NCBI RefSeq assembly: GCF_048771995.1
Contig: NC_133064.1
Location: 25,337,001 to 25,401,000, forward strand
Length of the DNA stretch: 64,000 bases
Origin: Taeniopygia guttata
Lineage: Eukaryota; Chordata; Aves; Passeriformes; Estrildidae
Reading direction: 5' to 3'
The stretch's first letter is position 1; each line of letters begins with the position of its first letter. The translations under genes and the position numbers were made by a program. This document shows positions 54,757 to 64,000 of the stretch, piece after piece. The notes below the pieces were generated by a model. That model did not search any database. It was not told the origin of the DNA and worked only from the letters and a program-made list of their open reading frames with translations.

Positions 54757-55445
54757 TGTGAAAAACGACAGTTTAATATTGGCTTTCACATTCATATACT
54801 AACTTTTGCATGTTAATAGTCACAAGTATTTTTGATATGGTACAATTTATACTTACTTTTAAACAGCTTTTGGGTATAGTATAATCTGTTTGTTTATGTA
54901 TGCACCATATAGTTTATATAAATAATAGTGTGATAAAAATACTGTATTCTAGACTTTAGCAAAATGTTAAAATAGAGACTATGTAATGTTAAAAATGCTT
55001 TTATGTAACTAACTCAGAGAATGGTGTAAAACAATTATGCTGTTTCTCACATCTGCAGACTGGCCTCTCCAAGAGATAAGATAACCCTGAGAGCCCTAGA
55101 GAGGACTTATTAACTACTTGTTATCACAGAGTGTGAAACAACAGGAAGGAACTTCGGGAAGAAATAAAATATATGGACCTAATTTACAGAATGCTATGCA
55201 GACAAGTCAGAGGTTGAAAACAAACAAAAGAGTTCTTGGAACATCAAAAACTCCAAGTAATATTTGAATAATGTATAAGCTAATGAATATGCATGTAACC
55301 TCAGCAATGGAAATGTATATAGAGAACATGATTTTAAGCTACCAGTGTGCTCTTTGACCGCTCACGAAAAGCACCCCAGCGCTGGATTAATTATTTGTCC
55401 TTCATTAATCTTTAAAAAATTCTGAAGAGTGAACTCTGTTTTTCA
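54757..55445 (+). repeat. L10: ERVL-type LTR (type 2) with polypurine tract before it
   Basis: TGTGAAAAACGACAG...CTGTTTTTCA. Shares TATAGTATAATCTG and the CACCCCAGCGCTGGAT block with L11 and L14. Probably a 3' LTR because a polypurine tract precedes it. Confidence 0.7.
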
Positions 55446-55916
55446 GAGAAACCTGGAATGGCGGGGTGACACCCCTCTCTTCCCGAAGATAGCGTCTGCC
55501 ACGGGAAATCTTGTGTAGAGAGACAAAGGGAAAATGGCATCATACGCCTTTCCCGCTTATCTCTCCGGCAGCAGCTCCGTCGAGAAGGGCTACTGGTATT
55601 CTCCGGCTCAAGTCTTGTGGAGTGTCTCTGCCTTCCTCACGGCAGAAGGTGGCAGGGCAGTTGGCTGGAGCGTTCTGGACTCCATGCTTTCATGCTTCGT
55701 CCGGACACTGGTAGCAGGCTGGAGCGACTTGGACTGTAGTGGGGCTGCTCTGTTACTTAGTGCCTTCTCTCCTCAGCCGGGCGCTGCTGGCAAACTGAGG
55801 GCGACCCAAACCAGAGCAGGGCTGCTTTGTTTCTTTCTAGTGCGGTGCCGCGACTGCAGGCAGGCACTTGCGGAATTCACCTTGAGGCAGATTAAGATGT
55901 AAAAGAGGAACAAAAG
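55446..55916 (+). other. GC-rich unknown with a 122-codon frame
   Basis: Compositionally unlike its AT-rich neighbours. An ATG frame at 55534-55902 (MASYAFPAYLSG...) has no family I recognise. It starts right after L10 (GAGAAACCTGGAATGGCGGGGTGAC) and is cut by L11. Could be the leader/gag start of an ERVL-type element, a host exon/CpG island, or chance. Confidence 0.3.
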
Positions 55917-55939
55917 TGTGGAAACCAAGTTTCACTATT

Positions 55940-57163
55940 TGTGAAAAATGCATATTTTATGATTGGCTCTTTGCAAATATTAAATTGAATACTATATGTA
56001 TTATGTTATGTTGATTAGAAGTGCTGTATTAACATTTTAATAGTATGGTAAATGTAGTTTTGTAGTTAAAATAGAAACTATGTATGTGGTTTTTTTTTTT
56101 AAAGAATGAGATACTCGCTTCAAGATAACAGTCACAGAACACCTAAGTCTTCCAGAGAAGAGGAATTTATGGGTTTCTTATCAGAAGAAGCTAATTTTTT
56201 CAGGCCTTGCTCAGACTCGAAGACGCCGTGGGGATTAAAAGGAGTTGACATATTCCAGACAGAGTTTCTTATTTTAAATAGAATGTATGCATAACTGCGA
56301 AAAATGCATATTTTATGATTGGCTTTTTGCAAATGTTACAATGACTAGTATATACGTAATATTAGAAAGTTATGCTGTATTAATTCTCTTAAGTAGTGTA
56401 TTAAATATGGTTTTAGGTTACAACATAATGTTGAAATAGAAACTCTGCAATGTAGAATTTTTTTACTAGCTCAAGCAAGAGATGAGATAATCAAGAAACT
56501 CTTCACACAGAGATGACAGTGACTTGGGGCCCATAAAGAGTTACTGCCACCTTATCAGAAAAGACAAACATTCTTCCACCTTCTCTTCATCTTTTTGGAA
56601 CCACCAGGATTAAGGGGAAGAAGTTGACAAAAACCAGAAAAGTTCTTAATTTGCAAGGAATTTATGCATCATGCATGAGCTATGTGAATATGTAACAGGC
56701 TATTGCTTTTAAGGTTATTCCTTTGTTCACAAGGTATGCTTTTCATGACTTAGTGTCCGAGAGCATCCGGACATCCGTAATTCTTTGCTTTTTATTGTCT
56801 TGTAATTGTCCTAACTCTAAATTTTATTACTCTAATTGTATTACTATTTTTATAACCATTTTATTATTATTAAACTTTTAAAATTTAAAAAAACAAGTGA
56901 TTGGCGTTTTTCACAATAACCATGAAGTATGTATGAATATGCAACAGCGTATGGTTTTTAAGGGTTATTCCTTTGCTCACAAAACATGCTTGTTGGGGCT
57001 TAAGTGCCTGTGAGCATCCAGATGTCTGTAATTGCTTTTTTATTGTCTTGTAATTGTCCTAACTCTAAATTTTTATTACTCGAATTGTATTACTATTTTA
57101 TAACCATTTTATTATTATTAAACTTTTACATATTCTAAAAACAAGTGATTGGCGTTTTTCACA
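55940..57163 (+). mobile_element. L12: type-1 solo LTR inside L11, hosting L13
   Basis: TGTGAAAAATGCATATTTT...GGCGTTTTTCACA, with CTATT at 55935-55939 and 57164-57168. Its own sequence resumes after L13 with ATAACCATGAAGTATG. Confidence 0.92.
56296..56915 (+). mobile_element. L13: type-1 solo LTR inside L12
   Basis: TGCGAAAAATGCATATTTT...GGCGTTTTTCACA, 620 bp, TSD ATAAC at 56291-56295 and 56916-56920. Confidence 0.93.
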
Positions 57164-57254
57164 CTATTTAAGATTTTTTATAAAAGTTTAATAAGGGATA
57201 AAAGGGACAATATCCAGCGCTGGTGTGCTTTGGCAATTTCCCAAAGGCGCACTG

Positions 57255-58593
57255 TGTTATAAATGACAAATATAGTTATTGGCTTTTGCATTTATGTATT
57301 AACTTATGTTTTATAAGTTATTATTGATCACAAAGATCCTGATATAGTACAATTTTCTATTCCTTTTAACTGCTTTTTAGTATAGTATAATCTGTCAGTT
57401 TATATATGCATTGTATGGCTTATATAAATAGTTAATAGTAATTTAATAAATATATTATAGCTTAGGCTGTAGCATAATATTAAAATAGAGACTGTGATGT
57501 TAAAATGCTTTTTCATGTAACTAAGTGAGAAAATGGTGTAAAATAATTAGGTGATTTCCCCCATTCAGGGGCTATCATATCTGAAAGACAAGATAATGGA
57601 AACAGAAACCAGAGCATTGTAAAAAGAAGAATTTATTGACCTTCATTATCAGGGAGTGAAAATACAATAAGACGAAACCACAAGAAGAAATAAAATATAT
57701 TTGGTTTTGTGAAAAATGCATATGATTGGCTCTTTGCAAATATTAAAATGACTACTATATGTGTTATGCTGGAAAGTTATGCTGTACTAATCTCTTTTAA
57801 GTAGTGTGGTAAATATAGATTTTAGGCTAAAGCATAATATTAAAATAGAAACTATGTGATGTAAGATACATTTTGTAACTAGCTCAAGGAATGGAAAAGA
57901 TAACCAAGAAATTATTTGCATTATCCAATTATCCTATCTGGATAGAGATAACAGCAACAGACACCAAGATTCCAAGAGAACAAGAGAAGAATTATTGTCT
58001 CCTTATCAGGAAAGCTCAGACTCTGAGGAACCAAGAAGGTTGATTTACAAGACGGAGGGGGGGGTTCGGGGGGTAGAGCTAAAATAAAACAGAAACACCC
58101 TAGTTTGAAAGGAATGTTTGAATCATGTATGAGATATATGAATATGCAATAGCCTATTGCTTTTAAGACATAATCCTCTGCTAGCAAGATGTGCTTTTTG
58201 GCAGAGTGCCAGGCAACCAGAAGTCTGTAATTCTTTGCTTTTTATTGTCTCTTATTGTCCTAATTTTTATTGTACTTTCATTACTATTAAGCTTCTACAA
58301 TTTTAACAAAAGTGAATGGCATTTTTCACAGTTTTTATCTACAAAATTGCATGAAGACAAGTCAAAGGTTAAAACCAACCAAAAGAACATCGAAACTCAA
58401 AGGAATGTTTGAATATGTATAAACCCTTAGGAATGTGCATGTACCCCCTTTAATGCAACAGTATATAAAGAACATGGTTTTAAGTTAACAGTGTGCTTTT
58501 GGCAAATAGCCAAGCACCCCAGCACTGGATTTTATCCCTTTAATCCCTTAACAAACTTTTATTAAAATTTCAAATATTGAGTCATGTTTCTCA
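57255..58593 (+). mobile_element. L14: type-2 solo LTR inside L11, hosting L15
   Basis: TGTTATAAATGACAAATATAG...CATGTTTCTCA. CACTG at 57250-57254 and CACAG at 58594-58598, a 5-bp TSD with one change. Opposite orientation to L11, same family. Confidence 0.82.
57708..58330 (+). mobile_element. L15: type-1 solo LTR inside L14
   Basis: TGTGAAAAATGCATATGATTGG...GGCATTTTTCACA. GGTTT before and GTTTT after, TSD GTTT with one slipped base. L14 resumes with ATCTACAAAATTGC. Confidence 0.85.
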
Positions 58594-59169
58594 CACAGTT
58601 AGCTTAAAACAATTTGCTTATATACTTTTCATTACAGTGGCTAAATGCATATTAATGAGGTTTATGCATATTCAAACATTCTTGTGGGTTTACATGTCTT
58701 GGGAACTCTTTTGCTTGGTTTTAACCTTTGACTTGTCTGCATGCCATCCTGTAGATTAAATTAATATATTTTACTTCTTCTTGAGTCTCCATTCTGTTGT
58801 TTTGACACTTCTTAATTACTAGAGTCATTAGCAAATTTTTCTCTTGATGTTCTGGTTTTGTCACTGTTATCATTCAAATAAGATAGTCCACAAATGTGAG
58901 AAGAAACATGGCTAGTTCACACAATTTTTTGAGTTAGTTACACAAATAAAAGCATTTTAACATCATATCGTTTCTACTTTAATATTGTGCTAAGGCTTAA
59001 AATATATATTTATCACACTACTTATATAAGATATACTGTGCATGTATAAACTGGCAGATTATACTATACCAAAAAGCAGTTAAAGGGAATTACAAATTGT
59101 ACTATATCAGAATCTTTGTGATCAATAATAACTTGTGAAAGCCAATAACTATAATTGTCATTTTTAACA

Positions 59170-59394
59170 AAAGAGAAGGGAAAAAAAAAAACGAAGCACG
59201 GTCTCTGTCTTGGGCGAAGACCAGGAGACAAGAGCAGTTTCAGCTCCAGTGCTCTGACCTTTAAAAGCGACTGAAGTAATTTCTGACTGCCCTGAGATTC
59301 CGGTTCTGGCGATGCCGCTGGGCCTCAAAGAGACAGTAACAACTTTTGGGTACAGATAAATATGAATACAACAACATTTTGGGTTACCCACAAC
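59170..59394. other. Unassigned stretch between L11 and P12
   Basis: Follows the L11 5' end; begins with purine/A-rich sequence (A12 at 59180). No motif recognised. Confidence 0.3.
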
Positions 59395-59858
59395 AGTGAT
59401 GAATCAGCTCATGGATAGGAGACAGGGACTTTCAGTTTGTGTAATATTCTTGCTGGTGCATTGTCATGGTAGCATTTGGCACCTGCTGTTCCTTAACCCG
59501 CAACAATCCCATGACAGAAGGATCCTCTGAAAGACCAGGCAAACTAGACAGCTGTTTAATCTTTTCTGTACTCAAGGCAACTATACTGAAAGCCCATCGG
59601 TACCCTTTTGGGTCTTTCAAGTACCCTCTCCAGAGGTAGCCTATGCCAAGAGTACATGGAGCCTTGTCTCAGCGAGGTGCTTTTGCCACTCACTCCCAGT
59701 TAGGCTTACCCTTCCCCCCATCACAGACAGCTGTTGGGATCCCATCACTCCAGAAATACAGATGGATTCTATCCCTTTGTAGTCCAATGGTATTAGAGTA
59801 CACTCTGCACCAGTGTCTAGCAGAGCTTTATGCTCCTATGGGGCTGATGTGCTTAATT
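59395..59858 (-). pseudogene. pol: P12: ERVL-type protease/RT start scrap
   Basis: The minus strand reads ALLDTGAECTLIP (retropepsin D-T-G) near 59830. A frameshift follows, then DPKGYRWAFSI and LSSLPGLSEDPSVMGLLRVKEQQVP, a linker I associate with avian ERVL pol. The match ends in PIHEL near 59398, before RT motifs. L16 inserted at its upstream side. Confidence 0.7.
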
Positions 59859-60720
59859 GTCTTGGTTTCAGCTTATACAGACTTTGTTTTATTCTTAGTA
59901 GTTTGTGCAGCGCTGTGTTTTGGATTCAGTATGATGATAATGTTGAAAAGACATTGATGTTTTAGTTGTTCCTTAGTAGTACTTATTCTAAATCAAGGAA
60001 TTTCTAGTTTCCCATGCTCTACCAGTGAGCAGGTTCACAAGAAACTGGGTGGGAGCATAGCAGGACAGCCTACTTGAACTAACCAAAGGGATATTCCATA
60101 CCACAGAATGTCATACTCAGTGTATAAACTGGGAGGAGTTGCTGATTGCTGTTGCGTTGCGGTCCCCTTTCACCGCGATACCACCGAGCGCGGGCGTGCT
60201 GGGCGGCGGGGGAAGAGAACGGGCGGCCGGTCCCCCTGTGAAAGCTCTGCAGTCCCGGTTATCGGCGCGGGGACAGATGGAGGCGGCACGGGACTTGGGG
60301 TGAACAGGGTCCATTTATTTCGCGTGCCCCAAGACCCCTTGGGGGGGCGAGCAGATGTTTTATACAAGGACTTATGAGGAGGGGTAGAGGAACAGCAACC
60401 AATAGGGGAATAACAGGGGAGGAGTTTGGGGTAGGACTAAAGGGGGCAGGGAAAGAAGCGGGGGGAGGGGAGATTCACATCTTGGAAAGAAGGGGGTTAG
60501 GAGTGAGATGGGGGGGAGGGGTGTGTACAGACACTGAAAGAATAAAGAACACACTCCCGCAGATTGCTACTTGGGGACTGGCTGGGCATTGGTCAGCGGG
60601 TGGTGAGCAATTGTACTGTGCCTTACTTAATTTCTCTTGGGTTTTATCTCTTTCTCCCTCTCCTTTTTATTACTATTATTACTGGTATTATTATCATTTG
60701 TATTATTAGCATGTACTGGT
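59859..60720 (+). mobile_element. L16: common avian ERVL-type LTR, interrupted by L17
   Basis: Starts TGTCTTGGTTTCAGCTTATACAG, has the GCTGTGTTTTGGATT block, GGGATATTCCATACC and, after L17, the GGGACTGGCTGGGCAT and TTGGGTTTTATCTC blocks. These resemble a very abundant bird LTR recalled from memory. Its 3' end is decayed; 60720 is approximate. Confidence 0.65.
60150..60561 (-). mobile_element. L17: class II solo LTR inside L16, 6-bp TSD
   Basis: The plus strand runs TGTTGCGTTGCGG...CTCCCGCA, 412 bp, with GATTGC at 60144-60149 and 60562-60567. Minus orientation is shown by TATAAAA (60364-60357) followed by AATAAA (60319-60314). Confidence 0.92.
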
Positions 60721-61197
60721 TTTGTATGGCCTAGTTTTTTGGTAGCAGGGGGGGTCACCTCTGTGGCCCCCATGAGAAGCTGCTGGAAGCTTCCACCATG
60801 CCCAGCAGAGCCAATCTCTCATGGCTCCGAAGATGGACACGCCACTGGCCAAAACTGGGCCACTGAGAGAGGTTGGTAATGCCTCTGTTATGACATATTG
60901 AAGAAGAAATTCAAAAAAAAGTCACACAGTTTTTCTCCTAGTCAGAGAAGAGGAGGAGGTGAGAATATGTGAGGGAAAACAACATGGCGCCACCAAGGTC
61001 AATGAAGAAGGTGCTCCAGGCGCCAGAGCTGAGATTCCTCTGCAGGTTGTGGTGAAGACCATGGTGAAACAGCTTGTTCCCCTGCAGCCCATGGGTCCAC
61101 GGGGGATGCAGAGATCCACCCGCAGGCCATGGGGGAGGTGTCCACACTGGAGTGTGTGGATGCCTGGAGGAGGCTGTGATCCAGTGGAAGACCTGGT
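60721..61197 (+). repeat. Interspersed bird-type repeat, unclassified
   Basis: Contains CCCATGAGAAGCTGCTGGAAG, GGTAATGCCTCTGTTATGACA and repeated CCTGCAGCCCATGG-type blocks, which I recall as a common bird repeat. Frames read as short pieces (e.g. from 60959) with no known domain. May be internal sequence of the element whose LTR is L16 or L18. Confidence 0.4.
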
Positions 61198-61649
61198 TGT
61201 GAAAAATGACCACTCACCTTTAAAATTTTTAAGGTTTATTAAACCTTAACAAAAATTACAACAAAGGACTGAATAAGGAAAATCACAGCGCTGTGAGCTC
61301 CCTCCATGGCTACTAGCCACATGGCTCTCACAAAATAGTTGCTGCCCTTTTGGTGTTGGATCATGTAACCCTAGCCCCTCCCAAAGTCTGTCAGTTAACT
61401 CTTTGTCACCATCCATTGGTGGAGACTGCTTTTTTGCAACTTGATTGAAGGTCAGGTGGTGCCATGCCGTGCCTCTTAGTAACAAGCCTGCTCTCCCCCC
61501 AAATGCCCTGACTACTAAGGCTATTACAAGGGGAGGGGAAAGAGGACTATGGGGGACATATTACAATAACTTCACTACACATCTTAACATACACATAATA
61601 TCTATTTCTTAATTGTGAGAGCCAACTTTTGCATTACTTATCTATAACA
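61198..61649 (-). repeat. L18: minus-strand LTR
   Basis: The minus strand starts TGTTATAGATAAGTAATGC at 61649 and ends GGTCATTTTTCACA at 61198; AATAAA (minus) near 61236. No TSD found (left CTGGT, right AACCC). Confidence 0.65.
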
Positions 61650-61662
61650 AACCCTCCTTTTC

Positions 61663-62080
61663 TGTTGCAGAATTTCTGAGAGAGAGAGGGCATGATTTAT
61701 ATTTAGAGTAAGAATTGAGCTACTCCTCAGACTAGGCCCCTGATAAGCAGCCTTGGTGGGGCCTGGAAGCCTTTGACGCAGAAAGAAATTAAGAGCTTGT
61801 GGCGCAGTAAGAACTTATGTTAAGGTAACCACAAAGTAATGAGCTATCTGAGTGTGAATTAGGGTAGAGCTGCAGTGTGAAAAGCCTGACCACCTTAAGG
61901 GAAAGGTAAACAATGTTAGCTTGCCAATGAGAGTGCCTTTGTAAACTGTAAACTATATTGAAGTGTATATAAACTGCCATCTTCTCACTAATAAATGGAG
62001 AATGTAGCTTTAACCATATTGGCTTGACCTACGTTTGTCCTGTCCAGCACCCCCTCATATTATAAGAAGTCCCTGCTTTT
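61663..62080 (+). mobile_element. L19: solo LTR of the P1/P11 family, 6-bp TSD
   Basis: TGTTGCAGAATTTCTG...GTCCCTGCTTTT with CTTTTC at 61657-61662 and 62081-62086. Has TATATAAAC and an ATAAATGG motif as in P11. More diverged than the P1 and P11 LTRs. Confidence 0.93.
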
Positions 62081-62086
62081 CTTTTC

Positions 62087-63500
62087 CTTTTCCACAAGTC
62101 GTTTGGCTTGAACAATTAACTCTCATTTTGGATTCTGATAATCTACTAGTACTTTTCAAAAAAGAGAAAAAAGAAATTTACTAGCATCTGTTGGTGTGGG
62201 TGAGGACAGTGGGAACAGGAAAAAAAACTTAGGTTTCTTAGTGGTGAGTACAGAGGCTAACTTGGTCTTGCCATTTAGTCTCTGTTGTATTAAGAGACAA
62301 CTGAGGAATGACAGAGGTCTGGTAATGCTTTTTCTTTTTTCAAGCCTGGTCTTATAAGCTCTCAGAGATAAGCATTATACCCTTGATAGCTCAGCTACCT
62401 CAGGTGGCATAAAAGAAGCAGGATGGCTCCTGTGACCGTGTTGGAAACAAAAAGTTTTAATAAAAGGCAAAAATAAAAAAGCTCTTTACAGAGAAAAGCG
62501 TAGCCGGGGCAAGAGGTTATTGCATCTGCTAAACCACTTCACAAAAGCGGTTAACTTCTTTTGTTCTCTTCTTTTCTAGGGAATTGCTTAGGCAGGACTT
62601 TTTGGCTCCTGTCCAATTAGCTATCCTTAAGTTTGATGTGAAGTGCCCAAGGTCCTATGAGGTGTCTTTTAACCAAATTGAGGAGAGAAACTTCTGGGCT
62701 TTTTTCCTTTTTAAGGGGACAAAGGGTAACTTGTTTACTTCGTCAACATGGGGCACATTCCCACAGTCTGGTATGGTTTTCTTGCCCCAACCTTACTATG
62801 CCTACAGGGTTGCTGCCCACAGCAGGGTTATAGTCTTCTCAGTGGCAGGCACAGGGGCCAATCTTGCTCTCTAGTTTCATTCTTACTTGTCAATTCTTAA
62901 GTGAACTATCCCAGTACCTCTCACTGTTCCCTGTGTATTTCCCTCAACAGATACTTGTAATCTTCATCCATTTAAAATAGGATAATTACATTAATGACTA
63001 ATACAATTTAAATTGTCTGCTCAAAATATTACTTAAACAGTCATCTACAGCATGTGGACTAGCCCTGTGATGCCTTCACCTGTCTTTCAGAAAGCACAGC
63101 AACAGGAGGACAATGTTAGTCCAACAATCTACAAGAATGAGTTCACATATTTGCAAGTTCTAACAAGTCTACAGCATAATTAAGGCACGAGGTAAGAATA
63201 TAAATCACAGCAGTTTGAGTGGGTTGGTTTGTAGGCATTTCAGTCTTCTCAGAATGGCTTAGTGGAAGCAATCTATCTTCTTTATGATGTGTCAGTGTAC
63301 CCAGTCTTCGGGGTTTTGCAGAACCTCTAGGATTTCTGCTTCTTTCAAGCTCTCTGGTGGGTTGTGCATGTACTCTCACTTTGCAGTTAGTGGTAGAGAC
63401 ATAAGAATGCTTTTGATCTTGGTGTCAGGAGGCCACACTTTGTACTTCTGTCATAAACTAAGTTGAACTCTACATATTGTAACAGAGTGTACTCAGGGAG
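62087..63500. other. Unclassified, possibly host sequence
   Basis: No ERV protein or LTR ends recognised. A 96-codon frame (62584-62874) has no known family and is probably chance. GTTTTAATAAAAGGC near 62457 could be a polyadenylation region of an unrecognised repeat. Confidence 0.3.
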
Positions 63501-63529
63501 CTAGGGGCTACTCTGGTCAGTAGAGCTCA

Positions 63530-64000
63530 GTAATGATACATACACAGACACATGTACACACACGTCTGTTTTCTCAGGTGGGACAGCAACTGAATGCACA
63601 GAGCTGTGCATCCAGAGCTGTGGCTCCGGCTGTACCCAGCCCATGTGTGCACCCAGGGGTATGTGCAGAGCTAGTACACACACAGGTACTTGTTTAATGG
63701 CACAGAGCCCTGGTGTACAGCGGTACCTGTCAGCAGCACACACCTGCACACACACATGGAGCTGCACACGTTCAACTTGCGTACACTAGCACACATGTGC
63801 CGCAGAGATACTCACTTATGTACAGTCTCTACTAATGCACACATGCTCAAAAACACAAGACTTGCTCAACACACATATCTTACACAGGGCCATGCTCACA
63901 CTTGCAGAGCCTGTGTGTACTCACAAACAGAGCTGTGCACAGTCACACCTGAGAGGGGGCAATTTAACACACGTGCACACAGTAGTGCACTCAACACATG
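63530..64000. repeat. Degenerate CA-rich minisatellite-like tract
   Basis: Many CACACA/TACACACA blocks mixed with a recurring CAGAGCTGTGCA motif (about 63599, 63611, 63931) without a fixed period. No gene seen. Runs off the window. Confidence 0.6.

Larger units (their letters stand above)
55917..59169 (-). mobile_element. L11: minus-strand type-2 LTR hosting L12 and L14
   Basis: Minus strand: TGTTAAAAATGACAATTATAG at 59169 down to ...GGTTTCCACA at 55917, in three parts (59169-58599, 57249-57169, 55934-55917). The segments align in order with L10 and L14, e.g. TTTTAAGCTAAC meets GCGCCTTTGGGAAATTGCC across L14. AAAG lies at both outer edges, a possible TSD. Confidence 0.82.

Noticed and set aside
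60108..60377. 89-codon frame over L16/L17
   Set aside because: It crosses the L17 insertion boundary, so it cannot be an ancestral gene.
62584..62874. 96-codon frame as a possible host gene
   Set aside because: No recognisable domain, no splice or promoter context, and length expected by chance.

Overview
The window looks like ERV-dense, gene-poor bird chromatin. Retroviral protein remnants and LTRs fill almost all of it, and I see no host gene, tRNA, rRNA or CRISPR array. Class I (gamma-like), class II (K/alpha-like) and ERVL-type elements lie side by side, including an LTR starting TGTCTTGGTTTCAGC, a start I associate with a very common avian ERVL-type LTR. A songbird-like genome, perhaps the W chromosome or pericentromeric heterochromatin, fits best; the chromosome is inference only.

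Layout, with my own labels. P1 (1-4676, -): K-like, gag without NC, pol deleted; inserted into the env of P2. P2 (4677-11221, -): gamma-like gag-pol-env with one LTR inside the window. P3 (11434-12054, +): env tail plus LTR. P4 (12297-15136, -): heavily deleted class II element with a Trp-like PBS. P5 (15137-15757, +): pol scrap. P6 (15802-23498, +): gamma-like provirus with nearly identical LTRs whose gag MA-CA is replaced by about 1.2 kb of GC-rich foreign-looking sequence. L1/L2 (23499-24030, -): LTR pieces. P7 (24040-31975, +): degraded gag-pol related to P6 and broken by LTR insertions L3, L4 (holding L5) and L6 (holding L7). L8 (32330-32619, -): LTR. P8 (32629-42265, +): complete, young gamma-like provirus with a gag UAG pol junction. 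P9 (42462-45925, +): deleted element related to P4. P10 (45926-47778, +): orphan env. P11 (48098-54123, +): sister of P1 carrying the same pol deletion plus env. L10 (54757-55445, +): LTR. 55446-55916: GC-rich unknown. L11 (55917-59169, -) holds L12 (holding L13) and L14 (holding L15). P12 (59395-59858, -): ERVL protease scrap, then L16 holding L17. 60721-61197: interspersed repeat. L18 and L19: solo LTRs. 62087-64000: unclassified, ending in degenerate CA-rich repeats.

How it works together: many elements are non-autonomous. P1/P11 lack PR-RT-RNase H; P4/P9 keep part of gag and a scrap of RNase H; P6 lacks CA, the RT fingers, the integrase glutamate and TM. Yet several have near-identical LTRs or clean target-site duplications (TSDs). 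This suggests mobilisation in trans by helper viruses, followed by repeated nested insertion and LTR-LTR recombination to solo LTRs.

Limits: family assignments rest on motifs read by eye. Divergences are hand counts. No database was searched.
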